Below, piece after piece: positions 25,294 to 35,493 of a stretch of DNA of 64,000 bases. The notes under the pieces were generated by a model. That model worked only from the letters and a program-made list of their open reading frames with translations, was not told the origin of the DNA and searched no databases. This DNA comes from PALSA-505 sp963699015 (lineage in GTDB: Bacteria > Actinomycetota > Actinomycetes > Streptosporangiales > Streptosporangiaceae). The stretch is from contig CAVOSX010000001.1 in assembly GCA_963699015.1 (NCBI GenBank), positions 1,240,001 to 1,304,000 of the forward strand, read 5' to 3'. Made by a program: the position numbers and the translations under genes. Every line of letters starts with the position of its first letter. Position 1 is the first letter of the stretch.

Positions 25294-25979
25294 TTAGCGC
25301 TCCGGCGCGTCTACGGGGCGCAGCCCCGCGAACCCGTCCCGCCTGGCGGCATACGCCGACAAGATACCCACTGCGGCCACTCCGTTGTGCAGCTCACCCG
25401 CCAGGATCAGGTTGACGGCACGGTCCAGCGGCACCCAGGCCAGCAGCAGGTGCGCTTCCTCGTGCTGGGGTACGAAAGCCCGTTCGGCGTGGCCGATCTC
25501 GGACAGGCCGCGCGCCAGGTAGACCCGCAGCCGCTCGTCGGTCATCCCCGGCGAGGAGAAGTAGTCGACAAGCACGCGCCAGTCGCGCGCCCGGTAGCCG
25601 GTCTCCTCGAGCAGCTCACGCTCGGCGGTCACGCCGGGCGGCTCGCCGGCGACGTCGCGCAGGCCGGCCGGGATCTCCCAGAGCATCCGGCCCACCGGGT
25701 GCCGGTACTGGCGGATCATCAGCACCTGGTCGTCCCCGTCGAGGGCCACGATGCCGACCGCGCCGGGGTGCACCACCACGTCCCGTTCGGCTGACGTGCC
25801 GTCCGGCATGAGCACCAGGTCCGTGCGGAGCGCAACCACGTGGCTGCGGGCCTGCTCAACCGAGTCCAGCACCTGCCACTGCTCGGCGGCGTCGGCCAGC
25901 TCCGGGCCCTCCGGGCCCTTCGGGCCACCCCCGGGAGCCGGGTCCGCACCCGCCCGGTAGCCGGCGTGCCGCGGGCCGG

Positions 25980-25983
<4 letters not shown>
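25294..25983 (-). CDS. NUDIX hydrolase, ADP-ribose pyrophosphatase type
   Basis: A 229-residue Nudix enzyme. The Nudix box is GLRDVAGEPPGVTAERELLEETG (shown in family form G-x5-E-x7-REUxEExG), preceded by QYRHPVGRMLWEIPAG, the pattern of ADP-ribose pyrophosphatases. The GTG start overlaps the pyrG stop (GTGA), so it is coupled to CTP synthase. The first 25 residues are Gly/Pro-rich and probably disordered. Confidence 0.93.
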
Positions 25984-27683
<1,700 letters not shown>

Positions 27684-27860
27684 GATGGTCTCCCGTGGTC
27701 GGTGCGATGCGGCCTGTGCCTCCGCTCCACGGACCCTCAGGATAACAGGAAGGCGGTGGTCATCACCCCATCCGACACCGGACTCGCGGCACCGGGCCGG
27801 CTGCCCGGCGATGCGGGACGCTGAACTCGCCCCGGTCCGGGCGCAGTCGCGTTCGGTACG

Positions 27861-29054
27861 GTGAGACCCGTGGCGACGGCGGCGATCGCGGGGCTTGGCC
27901 TGACCGAGCTCGGCAAGGTCTACGGCCGAACCCCCCGGCGGCTGGCCGCCGACGCGGTGCGGCTCGCGACCGCCGATGCCGGCCTGGAGCTGGGCGACCT
28001 GGACGGGCTGCTGATCTGCCCGGGGATCGCCGGCGGCGTCCTCGATATCGGCCTGGCCCAGATACTGGGGCTGCGGGACCTGCGCCTGCTCAGTGTGATC
28101 AACGCCTACGGCGCCTCCGCGGGGGCGGCGGTCCAGCTCGCCTCGCTCGCCATCATCAGCGGCTCGGCCAGCGCGGTGGCCTGCGTGTTCGCCGACACGC
28201 CGCTGCAAGCGGGGGCACGGGCCGGCGCGACGTTCGGCCTGCAGGGCGGCCACCGGCCGGCAGCCGCCAGGGCGCAGCGGCAGGGGCTGCCCGGCCTGGC
28301 GGCGGGATTCGGCTACCGCACCGTCACGGCCGAGTACGCCCTCGCGGCGCGCCGGCACATGGCCTGCTACGGCACCACGAGCGAGCAGTTCGGCGCGGTC
28401 GCCGTCGCGCAGCGCGCGTGGGCGGCCGGCAATCCCCGGGCCCAGTTCCGCGACCCGCTCACCATCGGCGAGCACCAGGCCTCGCGGTGGATCGTCGAGC
28501 CGCTGCACCTGCTGGACTGCTGCCTGGTCTCCAACGGCAGCATCGCGGTGGTGCTCACCAGCGCGGACCGGGCGGCAGGCCTGCGCCGGCCGCCGGTGCA
28601 CGTCTGGGGCTGGGGTCAGGGGCACCCCGGCCATCAGATGGCGCGGGGCAGCGAGTTCGGCCTGCGCACGGGGGCCGCCACCGCCGGCCAGGCCGCGATG
28701 GCCATGGCGGGCATCGGCGTCGGCGACGTGACCATGGCCCAGATCTACGACTGCTACACCTATACGGTCGTCGTCACGCTGGAGGACTACGGCTTGTGCG
28801 CGAAGGGCGACGGCGGCCCGTTCGCCGCCTCCGGAGCCCTCGCCCCCGGCGGGTCGCTGCCGGTGAACACCGGAGGGGGGCAGCTGTCCTCCTACTACAT
28901 GTGGGGCTTCACGCCGCTGTCCGAGGCCGTCATCCAGGCCCGGGGGCACGGCGGCGCCCGGCAGGCGCCGGGCAGCGACGTGATCCTGGTCAGCGGGAAC
29001 GGCGGAATCCTGGCGCATCACTCGACGTTGATCCTGAGTCCGCACCCGAGGTAA
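27861..29054 (+). CDS. Thiolase-fold protein, Ltp2-like (lacks thiolase cysteine)
   Basis: A 397-residue SCP2-thiolase/lipid-transfer family protein. Where thiolases have the nucleophile in C-A-S-G, this reads GASAG (about residue 84), and the C-terminal catalytic Cys loop reads SGNGGI. Instead, tyrosines in IYDCYTYT (296-301) and SSYYMWG (345-346) are at the positions reported as catalytic in Ltp2-type retro-aldolases of steroid side-chain degradation. Such enzymes work with a DUF35 partner, and a DUF35 gene lies at 32682, beyond an unrelated helicase gene. GTG 27861 or GTG 27870 may be the start. Function as aldolase is inference. Confidence 0.8.
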   Translation: MRPVATAAIAGLGLTELGKVYGRTPRRLAADAVRLATADAGLELGDLDGLLICPGIAGGVLDIGLAQILGLRDLRLLSVINAYGASAGAAVQLASLAIISGSASAVACVFADTPLQAGARAGATFGLQGGHRPAAARAQRQGLPGLAAGFGYRTVTAEYALAARRHMACYGTTSEQFGAVAVAQRAWAAGNPRAQFRDPLTIGEHQASRWIVEPLHLLDCCLVSNGSIAVVLTSADRAAGLRRPPVHVWGWGQGHPGHQMARGSEFGLRTGAATAGQAAMAMAGIGVGDVTMAQIYDCYTYTVVVTLEDYGLCAKGDGGPFAASGALAPGGSLPVNTGGGQLSSYYMWGFTPLSEAVIQARGHGGARQAPGSDVILVSGNGGILAHHSTLILSPHPR

Positions 29055-29093
29055 TCCCGGGCCGCAGCGGCCCGAGGGGACGAAAGGACGACC

Positions 29094-29723
29094 GTGACCG
29101 CAGCCTCCCCAGCCGGGGCGCAAGACCCCGGCCCCGCCCTGGTCAGCGAGCCGGCCCGGATCCTGCTCGTCTCGGGCAGCACGCGCGGCGGATCGACCAA
29201 CACCGCCGCGCTGCGTACCCTGCGCGCCCTGGCGGCCCCCCCGGTGACCGCCGCGCTGTACGACGAGATGGCAGGCCTGCCCGCGTTCAATCCCGACGAT
29301 GACCAGGATCCGCTGCCGCCGGCCGTGGCCGGGCTGCGGCGGCAGATCACCGCGGCGGACGCCATCGTGTTCTGCACCCCCGAGTACGCCGGCGGGCTGC
29401 CGGGCAGCTTCAAGAACCTGCTCGACTGGACGGTCGGCGGCGGCGAGATCTACCGCAAGCCGGTGGCCTGGATCAATGTCGCGGCCGAGGGCCGAGGCGA
29501 CGGCGCCCAGCAGTCGCTGGCCAGCGTGCTCGGATACGTGGGGGCGGTTCCCATCGAGCCCGCGTGCCGCCGGATCACCGTAGCCCGGACGGCGGTCGGC
29601 GCGGACGGACTGGTGGACGATGCGCAGTTCCAGGCCGCCGCGGCAGAGGTCCTGCTGGCCGTCCTCGACCACGTCAGCGCCGGCCAGGCCGGTCCTGAGC
29701 CGCGGCCGGCTGGCCGGTCATAA
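29094..29723 (+). CDS. NADPH-dependent FMN reductase family protein
   Basis: A 209-residue flavodoxin-like reductase. ILLVSGSTRGGSTNTAALR is the FMN phosphate-binding loop, and FCTPEYAGGLPGSFKNLLDW is the second signature of the family. GTG start, 39 bp after the thiolase-like gene and probably in the same operon. Its target could be a flavin for an oxygenase or a quinone. Confidence 0.9.
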   Translation: MTAASPAGAQDPGPALVSEPARILLVSGSTRGGSTNTAALRTLRALAAPPVTAALYDEMAGLPAFNPDDDQDPLPPAVAGLRRQITAADAIVFCTPEYAGGLPGSFKNLLDWTVGGGEIYRKPVAWINVAAEGRGDGAQQSLASVLGYVGAVPIEPACRRITVARTAVGADGLVDDAQFQAAAAEVLLAVLDHVSAGQAGPEPRPAGRS

Positions 29724-30235
29724 CCGGACTTGACGGAAGGTATCCGCGTTGGTCATGGCGGCATCCGCCCACAGCGGTTTGGCGGAGGCCCGGCCTGCTG
29801 CCCTCGAAGGCGGCCACGGGAGTCTCGATCCGTTATTGTCCGTCATCCTCCCGGCGTGCCCTCTACCGCAAATCCGAGATCACGAGATCGGGTCAGCCTA
29901 CTGATGAACTCCATAGTAATGAAGCTCTATGAATAGCCAGGTGTGTTCATTGTCCGGACGCTGCCGGACCCCGTCCCGACGGCCGGCCCGCCGAGACTCG
30001 TCCCGCGGCGCGAGACGGCGGCCGCAAGCATCCCCGCCTCAGCCGGTACGCCGCTCCCGGCAGCGCCAGGCTGAGCACCCGCGGGCGCCCTGGCCGGGCC
30101 GGACACCGCCGGTACGACCGCGGCCGTGGCTGGCCATTCGCAGCGCGCGGAGCTTTTTGGTAATGTTTATCGTCTCAAATAATAAAGCCTCCAGTTATGG
30201 AGGCTCGGTCCTGATTATAGCCGGGAAGTGATTTC
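29724..30235. other. AT-rich intergenic region upstream of the HelD-like gene
   Basis: About 510 bp without a supportable gene. Two stretches are unusually AT-rich for this genome: about 29870-29945 (with TAGTAATGAAGCTCTATGAA) and 30150-30235 (with GGTAATGTTTATCGTCTC and AAATAATAAAG). The second probably carries the promoter of the HelD-like gene. I looked for the GC-rich inverted repeat reported upstream of rifamycin-induced genes and did not find it. Confidence 0.5.
30187..30204. terminator. Short hairpin with T-rich tail on the minus strand
   Basis: Seven-base-pair stem GCCTCCA-GTTA-TGGAGGC. On the minus strand it is followed by TTTATTATTT, which fits a weak intrinsic terminator; on the plus strand it would lie in the 5' leader of the HelD-like mRNA, about 32 bp before the start codon. 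No minus-strand gene in the window obviously needs it. Confidence 0.4.
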
Positions 30236-32668
30236 TTGTCAAAGACAAGGAGCGCATTGCCGTCCGGCCGGGCGGAAAAGCCCCGGCGGCCGGCTGGGGC
30301 GCCCGCGGGCACGGCCGGCGCACGGGATTCCGCCGCTCACGCCGAGGAACTGGATCTCGAGCAGAAGTACGTCACGATGCTGTACGGCCGCCTCGACGAC
30401 CTGCGTGAGCGCGCCTCGGGCCGGCTGGCCAGGACGCTGCGGGAATCCGGCGGCACCCCGGCGGCCCGGACCGAGCGCGATGCGTCGGCCGGCATGTTCA
30501 GCGCCCGGATAGCCCAGCTTGACGCGGCGGAGAACGGGCTGTGCTTCGGCCGTCTCGACTTCGCTGGCGACGAGCGGCGCTATATCGGGCGGATGGGTAT
30601 CCGAGACGAGTCCGCGGACTACGAGCCGCTGCTGCTGGACTGGCGGGCACCGGCCGCGCGGCCCTTTTACCTCGCCACCGCGGCTTCCCCTGAGGGCGTC
30701 ACGCGCCGCAGGCACATCAAGACCCGGCGCAGGCAGGTCGTCGGCCTCGACGACGAGGTGCTCGATCTGAGCGCCCCGCAGGGGGCCCAGCATCAGGGGC
30801 TCACCGGAGAGGCCGCGCTGCTCGCGGCGGTGGGCGCCAGCCGGACCGGCCGGATGGCCGACATCGTGGAGACCATCCAGGCTGAGCAGGACACGATCAT
30901 CCGCTCGCCGCAGCAGGGCGTGCTCGTGGTGCAGGGCGGCCCGGGCACGGGGAAGACCGCGGTCGCGCTGCACCGGGCCGCTTTCCTGCTGTACACGCAC
31001 CGCCGGCAGCTGGAGAAGCGCGGCGTGCTCATCGTCGGGCCGAACGCGACGTTCTTGCGCTACATCGGGCAGGTGCTGCCCGCACTCGGCGAGACCGGGG
31101 TGGTCCTGTCCACGCTGAGCGAGCTGTATCCCGGGGTCACCCCGCAGCGCGAGGACGCGCCCGGCGTATCGGTCATCAAGGGCAGGCTGGCAATGGCGAA
31201 GGTGGTGGCGGCCGCGGTCAGGGACAGGCAGCAGGTACCGCGCCAGGCGATCGAAATCCGGTACCAGGGTGAGGTGCTGCGCCTGGACCGCGAGGCGTGC
31301 GTCCGGGCCAGGGAGAAGGCCAGGAGATCCCGGCGGCCGCACAATCAGGCCAGGCCCATCTTCGTTCGCGAGATCATCAGCACGCTGGCCCGGCAGGTGG
31401 CCGGCCGGATGCGCGAGAGCCTGCGGCAGACCGACGCCATGGTCGCGGAGATCCTCGGCGAACAGGGCCCGCCGGACCACAGCGTGCTCGATGAGGTCCA
31501 GCTGGACGACATCGCGCGCGAACTGCGCGCTGACGCGGAGGTCCGGGCCGTGATCGGCCGGCTGTGGCCGAACCTGACCCCGCAGCGGCTGCTCGGCGAC
31601 CTCTTCTCCTCCCCAGGGCGGCTGCGCCGGGCGGCCCCCCGGTTTGCCGAGACCGACCGCGCGCTGCTGCAGCGCGACCGCGACGGCCGCTGGGCGGTGG
31701 CCGACATTCCGCTGCTCGACGAGGCGGCGGAGCTGCTCGGTGGCGATGACGGGGCGCAGCGGGCCAGGGCGGAGCGGGAGCGCAGGGAAAGGGTGGAGTA
31801 CGCGGGCGGCGTGGTCGATCTTCTCTCTCGTGACCTGCAGGACCCCGAGGTCCTGCTGGCCTCCGACCTGATCGACGCGCAGCGGCTGGCCGAGCGCTAT
31901 GCCCAGGAGGACTACCTGACCACGGCGGAGCGGGCCGCGGCCGACCGGACGTGGGCGTTCGGGCACGTCATCGTGGACGAGGCGCAGGAACTGTCGCCGA
32001 TGGCGTGGCGGATGCTGATGCGGCGCTGCCCGACCCGGTCCATGACCCTGGTCGGTGACGTCGCGCAGACCGGCGATCCGGCCGGCACGTCGTCCTGGGG
32101 GGAGGTCCTCGAACCGTACCTGCAGCAGCGGTGGCGACTGGAACGGCTGACCGTCAACTACCGGACACCCGCCGAGATCATGGCCGTGGCCGCCGACGTG
32201 GCGGCGGCGATCGGTCCGGGCGCGGTGTCTGACCTGCCGCGATCGGTGCGGGAATCCGGAGTCGAGCCGTGGCACGTGCAGGTCACGGCCGGCCAGCTGG
32301 GCAGCCGGCTGGCCGAGGTGGCCGCGCGCGAGGCGACGGCGGTGGGTGACGGCCGGGTGGCGGTGATCGTCCCCGCGGCGCGGCTCGGTGAGCTGGGCGA
32401 CGCGGTCCGGGACGCCGTGCCGGGCGCGTCGGTCGGCGCGGACGCGGAGCTCGAGAACACGGTGGTGGTGCTCAGCGTCCGCCAGGCCAAGGGGCTGGAG
32501 TTCGACTCGGTGATCGTTGCCGAGCCCGGCGAGATCCTGGCCGAGTCGCCGCGCGGGCACAGCGATCTCTATGTGGCTCTGACCAGGGCGACCCAGCGCC
32601 TGGGCGTGGTGCATGCCGGCGAGCTGCCGCCGGTCCTGCACCGCATCCGGGCCGGGATCGGCGAGTGA
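30236..32668 (+). CDS. HelD/HelR-type helicase-like RNA polymerase recycling factor
   Basis: An 810-residue SF1 helicase-like ATPase of the HelD family, which removes stalled or antibiotic-bound RNA polymerase from DNA; the actinobacterial HelR branch protects against rifamycins. N-terminal helical arm (residues 35-95) is followed by GRLDFAGDERRYIGRMGI, Walker A GGPGTGKTAVALHRAAFLLY (Lys240), Walker B HVIVDEAQELSPMAW near 577, VNYRTPAEIM, and VRQAKGLEFDSVIVAEPGEI. TTG start with GGGAAG about seven bases upstream. Whether it is the HelD or the HelR form needs phylogeny. Confidence 0.9.
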   Translation: MSKTRSALPSGRAEKPRRPAGAPAGTAGARDSAAHAEELDLEQKYVTMLYGRLDDLRERASGRLARTLRESGGTPAARTERDASAGMFSARIAQLDAAENGLCFGRLDFAGDERRYIGRMGIRDESADYEPLLLDWRAPAARPFYLATAASPEGVTRRRHIKTRRRQVVGLDDEVLDLSAPQGAQHQGLTGEAALLAAVGASRTGRMADIVETIQAEQDTIIRSPQQGVLVVQGGPGTGKTAVALHRAAFLLYTHRRQLEKRGVLIVGPNATFLRYIGQVLPALGETGVVLSTLSELYPGVTPQREDAPGVSVIKGRLAMAKVVAAAVRDRQQVPRQAIEIRYQGEVLRLDREACVRAREKARRSRRPHNQARPIFVREIISTLARQVAGRMRESLRQTDAMVAEILGEQGPPDHSVLDEVQLDDIARELRADAEVRAVIGRLWPNLTPQRLLGDLFSSPGRLRRAAPRFAETDRALLQRDRDGRWAVADIPLLDEAAELLGGDDGAQRARAERERRERVEYAGGVVDLLSRDLQDPEVLLASDLIDAQRLAERYAQEDYLTTAERAAADRTWAFGHVIVDEAQELSPMAWRMLMRRCPTRSMTLVGDVAQTGDPAGTSSWGEVLEPYLQQRWRLERLTVNYRTPAEIMAVAADVAAAIGPGAVSDLPRSVRESGVEPWHVQVTAGQLGSRLAEVAAREATAVGDGRVAVIVPAARLGELGDAVRDAVPGASVGADAELENTVVVLSVRQAKGLEFDSVIVAEPGEILAESPRGHSDLYVALTRATQRLGVVHAGELPPVLHRIRAGIGE

Positions 32669-32681
32669 GCGGAGGCGGCCG

Positions 32682-33161
32682 ATGGATGTTGGCATCATCG
32701 CGGCGGACGACCGCTCGGCCTCGTTTTTCGCGGCGGCGGCGCGGGACGTCCTGCTGATCAAGCGCTGCGCCGGCTGCGACCGCTGGCTTGATCCGGGGGC
32801 CACCGGCTGCCCCGCGTGCGGCGCCGCCGACCCGCGGTGGGAGCAGGCCGCGGGGCACGGCCGCCTGATCAGCTGGGCGGTGCTGCCCGCCGGGAAGCCC
32901 GGCCCCGCTGGTCCGCCTGATGACTTCGAGACCCCCGGTGCGTCCGGGGTTCGCGATGCGCCCAGCGTGCTGGCCCTGGTGGAACTCGACGAGGGACCGT
33001 GGCTGCGGACGCGGCTGGAGGGCACCGGCGGAACGGGGACCGGCGGAACGGGCATCGGCGGAACGGGGACCGCGGGGCTTCGGCCCGGGCTGCCGGTGAT
33101 CGCCGTATTCGTGCACCCTGCCGAAGGCGAAAGCTACCCGGTGTTCCGGCTCGCGCAGTAG
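32682..33161 (+). CDS. DUF35 family zinc-ribbon/OB-fold protein
   Basis: A 159-residue partner protein of thiolase-fold enzymes. The zinc ribbon is CAGCDRWLDPGATGCPACG (two C-x2-C pairs), followed by an OB fold beginning GHGRLISWAVLP. A loop within the OB fold is expanded by a Gly/Thr repeat made of 15-bp units (33023-33070). ATG 32682 has GGAGG upstream. It is 13 bp from the HelD-like gene and likely worked with the Ltp2-like protein at 27861. Confidence 0.88.
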   Translation: MDVGIIAADDRSASFFAAAARDVLLIKRCAGCDRWLDPGATGCPACGAADPRWEQAAGHGRLISWAVLPAGKPGPAGPPDDFETPGASGVRDAPSVLALVELDEGPWLRTRLEGTGGTGTGGTGIGGTGTAGLRPGLPVIAVFVHPAEGESYPVFRLAQ

Positions 33162-33198
33162 CCAGGGCCGGCAGCGCCGCCGGGCCGGGGCTGCGGGT

Positions 33199-34122
33199 TC
33201 AGCATCTCGTCGCCGGGTGCGGGTCGCCGCCCGAGGACTGCGCGGGCATGACTCCGGGTTTGCCCTGACTCTGGCGCTCGGACTGGCCGAACCGGGCGAG
33301 CATCACCGCGCTGACCACCGCCACGATGAACCCGGCGATGGCCACCCCGGCCAGCCCGTGCCTGGTCTTGTCGCCGAGCAGCAGGACCCCGACGGCCGCG
33401 GGAGGCACCGTCTCCACCAGGACGACGGCCGCGACGGCCACCGTCACGCTCCCGCCCTCCAGGGCCGAGGCGTAGAACAGGAACGACACGATCCCGGCCG
33501 CGGCGAGCGCGTAAGCGGCGGGATCGCGGAACAGGGCCGCGGGCGAGTAGCCGGTCAGCACCCGCGCGGCGACCGCCAGCACCCCGTAGCCCAGGCCTGC
33601 CGTCGCCCCCAGCAGCGGCGTCCTGGCCGGTCCCGGCAGCCGGGCGACGGCCAGGCCGATCATCCCGATGCCGGCCACGGCCACGATGAGCGCGAGCTTG
33701 AACGTGTTTCCGACGCCGGTCGCGCCCTCGGCGCCCGCGGAGGCGCCGAGCAGCCCGACTCCGACGATGACCCCGCCGACCGCCAGCCACTCCCGCCAGC
33801 CGAGGACCACGCCCATCAGCCAGGAGGCGAACACGGCGGTGACAGCCAGGTTGGCGGCGATGATCGCCTGGACGGCGAACAGCGGAAGCCGGTGCAGCGC
33901 CACGAGCTGCGCGATGAATCCCAGCATGTCCAGGCCCAGGCTGGCCACGAACCGCCATTGCCGGAACATGCGGACGATCAGACCCGGATCGACCCCGGCA
34001 AACGCTCCCGTGCCCTGCGGGCCCGCGGGCCGGCTCGCGGCCCGGACGGCCGTGGCCTGCATGACGGCAGCCACCCCGTAGCACAGGGGCGCGACCACCA
34101 CCGCGATCAGACTCGCCAGCAC
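33199..34122 (-). CDS. EamA/DMT-type integral membrane transporter
   Basis: A 307-residue membrane protein with about nine to ten hydrophobic helices. The first is LASLIAVVVAPLCYGVAAVM; two similar halves (residues 1-130 and 145-285) fit the drug/metabolite transporter fold. The last 25 residues are polar (SERQSQGKPG) and face the cytoplasm. Substrate unknown. TIGRFAM-like assignment is by general pattern only. Confidence 0.75.
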   Translation of the reverse strand: MLASLIAVVVAPLCYGVAAVMQATAVRAASRPAGPQGTGAFAGVDPGLIVRMFRQWRFVASLGLDMLGFIAQLVALHRLPLFAVQAIIAANLAVTAVFASWLMGVVLGWREWLAVGGVIVGVGLLGASAGAEGATGVGNTFKLALIVAVAGIGMIGLAVARLPGPARTPLLGATAGLGYGVLAVAARVLTGYSPAALFRDPAAYALAAAGIVSFLFYASALEGGSVTVAVAAVVLVETVPPAAVGVLLLGDKTRHGLAGVAIAGFIVAVVSAVMLARFGQSERQSQGKPGVMPAQSSGGDPHPATRC

Positions 34123-34196
34123 CTTTCGACCTTACGCTCAGCTTCTGCCCGGCCCGCACTGAGTTTCGGCGCCTGTCCGGGCCGGCCCGGGGGCTG

Positions 34197-34826
34197 TCAT
34201 CGTCTCAGCCCAGGTAACAGGCCGTCGGGCCCGAAGATTCCGGCGAGCCTGGTCCGTGCCTGCTGCGGGCTGGTGAACCGGATGGCGCGCATGCCCATCT
34301 GGACCGCGGCCCTGACGTTCTCCTCGCGGTCATCGACCAGGATCACTTCCCCGGCGGGCGCGCCCAGCCGGTGCAGCGCCTGCGTGAAGCAGCCGGGGTC
34401 CGGCTTGCCCGCCTTGAAGTCGCAGCTGAACAGCAGGTGCTCGAACTGCCCGGCCACCGGCATCGCCGCCACGGCCTCGGCCTGCTCGGGAGGCTGGTTG
34501 GACAGCACTGCCAGCCGTTTCCCTGCCGCCTTCAGGTCGTGCACCAGCCGAACGGTTCCGGCGCACAGATGCGACCAGCTGGCGATGTCCAGCGCGACGA
34601 GCTCGGCGATCTGCGCGCGGGCGAAGGACCGGCCGAGGCGGCCGGCGACATCCTGCCAGAACGTCTGCGCGGACAGCTCCCCGGTGTCGTAGGCGAAGCG
34701 GGGCGGCCAGTATGCGCGGCCGAACTCGGCCGTGGTCACCCCGGCAGCCGCCGCGAGTGCGGCCACGTCCTCCTCGGGCTGAGGCGTGACGATGACGCCG
34801 CCGAAGTCGAACACCACCCAGGACAT
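34197..34826 (-). CDS. HAD-superfamily hydrolase (subfamily IA)
   Basis: A 209-residue phosphatase-like protein. Motif I is VVFDFGGVI; note Gly in place of the usual second aspartate (DxD becomes DFG), as in many HAD-IA members of this group. Motif II LAVLSNQP, motif III FKAGKPDPGCF, motif IV VILVDDREENV. Loss of the second Asp suggests it may not be a classical phosphatase. The ATG at 34826 has GGAAAGGG upstream. Confidence 0.87.
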   Translation of the reverse strand: MSWVVFDFGGVIVTPQPEEDVAALAAAAGVTTAEFGRAYWPPRFAYDTGELSAQTFWQDVAGRLGRSFARAQIAELVALDIASWSHLCAGTVRLVHDLKAAGKRLAVLSNQPPEQAEAVAAMPVAGQFEHLLFSCDFKAGKPDPGCFTQALHRLGAPAGEVILVDDREENVRAAVQMGMRAIRFTSPQQARTRLAGIFGPDGLLPGLRR

Positions 34827-34971
34827 CCCGGCCCTTTCCGCCGCGGGGGGCAGATCCCGAACGCGGGAACTAGTCTGCCACCGGGCACCGTCAGGGCGGG
34901 CAGGCCAGGAACGCGCGAGCAACTGAGGAAATCCTGTTGCCGACGTCAGGCAGCTACACCACGATGGCGTG

Positions 34972-35493
34972 ATGACCTGGACCGCACCTGAAGTATCGCG
35001 CACCGAGCCGCCGACGGTCAACGCCGAGCGGGCCGCGCTGGAGGCCTGGCTGGACTACCACCGGCTGACGCTGCTGTTCAAGTGCCAGGGCCTGACCGGC
35101 GAGCAGCTGGTCGAGCGGGCCGTTGCCCCGTCGTCGCTGTCGCTGCTCGGGCTGGTCAGGCACATGGCCGAGGTCGAGCGCTCGTGGTTCAGGCGCCGGT
35201 TCGGCGGGCAGTCGGAGGCAGGCTACCTGTACTGCAGCGACGAGTTTCCCGACGGCGACTTCGACCTGGCCGAGGCCAGCGGGGCGGAGGCCGACTTCGC
35301 GACGTTCACCCGGGAATGCGAGCTGGCCCGGCAGACCGCCGAAGGCAGGTCTCTGGACGACACGTTCCGCCACCCCGAGGGCGGGATCTACGACCTGCGC
35401 TGGGTCTACCTGCACATGATCGAGGAGTACGCGCGGCACAACGGTCACGCCGACCTCCTCCGGGAGCAGATCGACGGCGTGACCGGCGATTAG
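34972..35493 (+). CDS. DinB family protein (DUF664)
   Basis: A 173-residue four-helix bundle of the DinB/YfiT type. Metal-binding histidines are in LVRHMAEVERSW and HMIEEYARHNGHADLLRE. Some members are mycothiol- or bacillithiol-dependent transferases; in actinomycetes mycothiol is the likely cofactor (inference). ATG follows a GTG in frame, so either could be used. It overlaps the uvrB stop by 4 bp, tail to tail. Confidence 0.88.
   Translation: MTWTAPEVSRTEPPTVNAERAALEAWLDYHRLTLLFKCQGLTGEQLVERAVAPSSLSLLGLVRHMAEVERSWFRRRFGGQSEAGYLYCSDEFPDGDFDLAEASGAEADFATFTRECELARQTAEGRSLDDTFRHPEGGIYDLRWVYLHMIEEYARHNGHADLLREQIDGVTGD

Noticed and set aside
27684..29672. Minus-strand open frame extending pyrG by more than 600 residues, across the thiolase-like gene
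   Set aside because: The added part lacks any family pattern and overlaps two well-supported plus-strand genes; TTG 27683 has a good ribosome binding site.
29724..30235. Rifamycin-associated inverted repeat or riboswitch before the HelD-like gene
   Set aside because: No GC-rich paired element of the expected kind and no recognisable riboswitch motif were seen.
30239..33055. 938-codon minus-strand open frame opposite the HelD-like gene
   Set aside because: Antisense shadow: composition rich in Arg, His and Gln and without domains, while the plus strand has a full set of helicase motifs.
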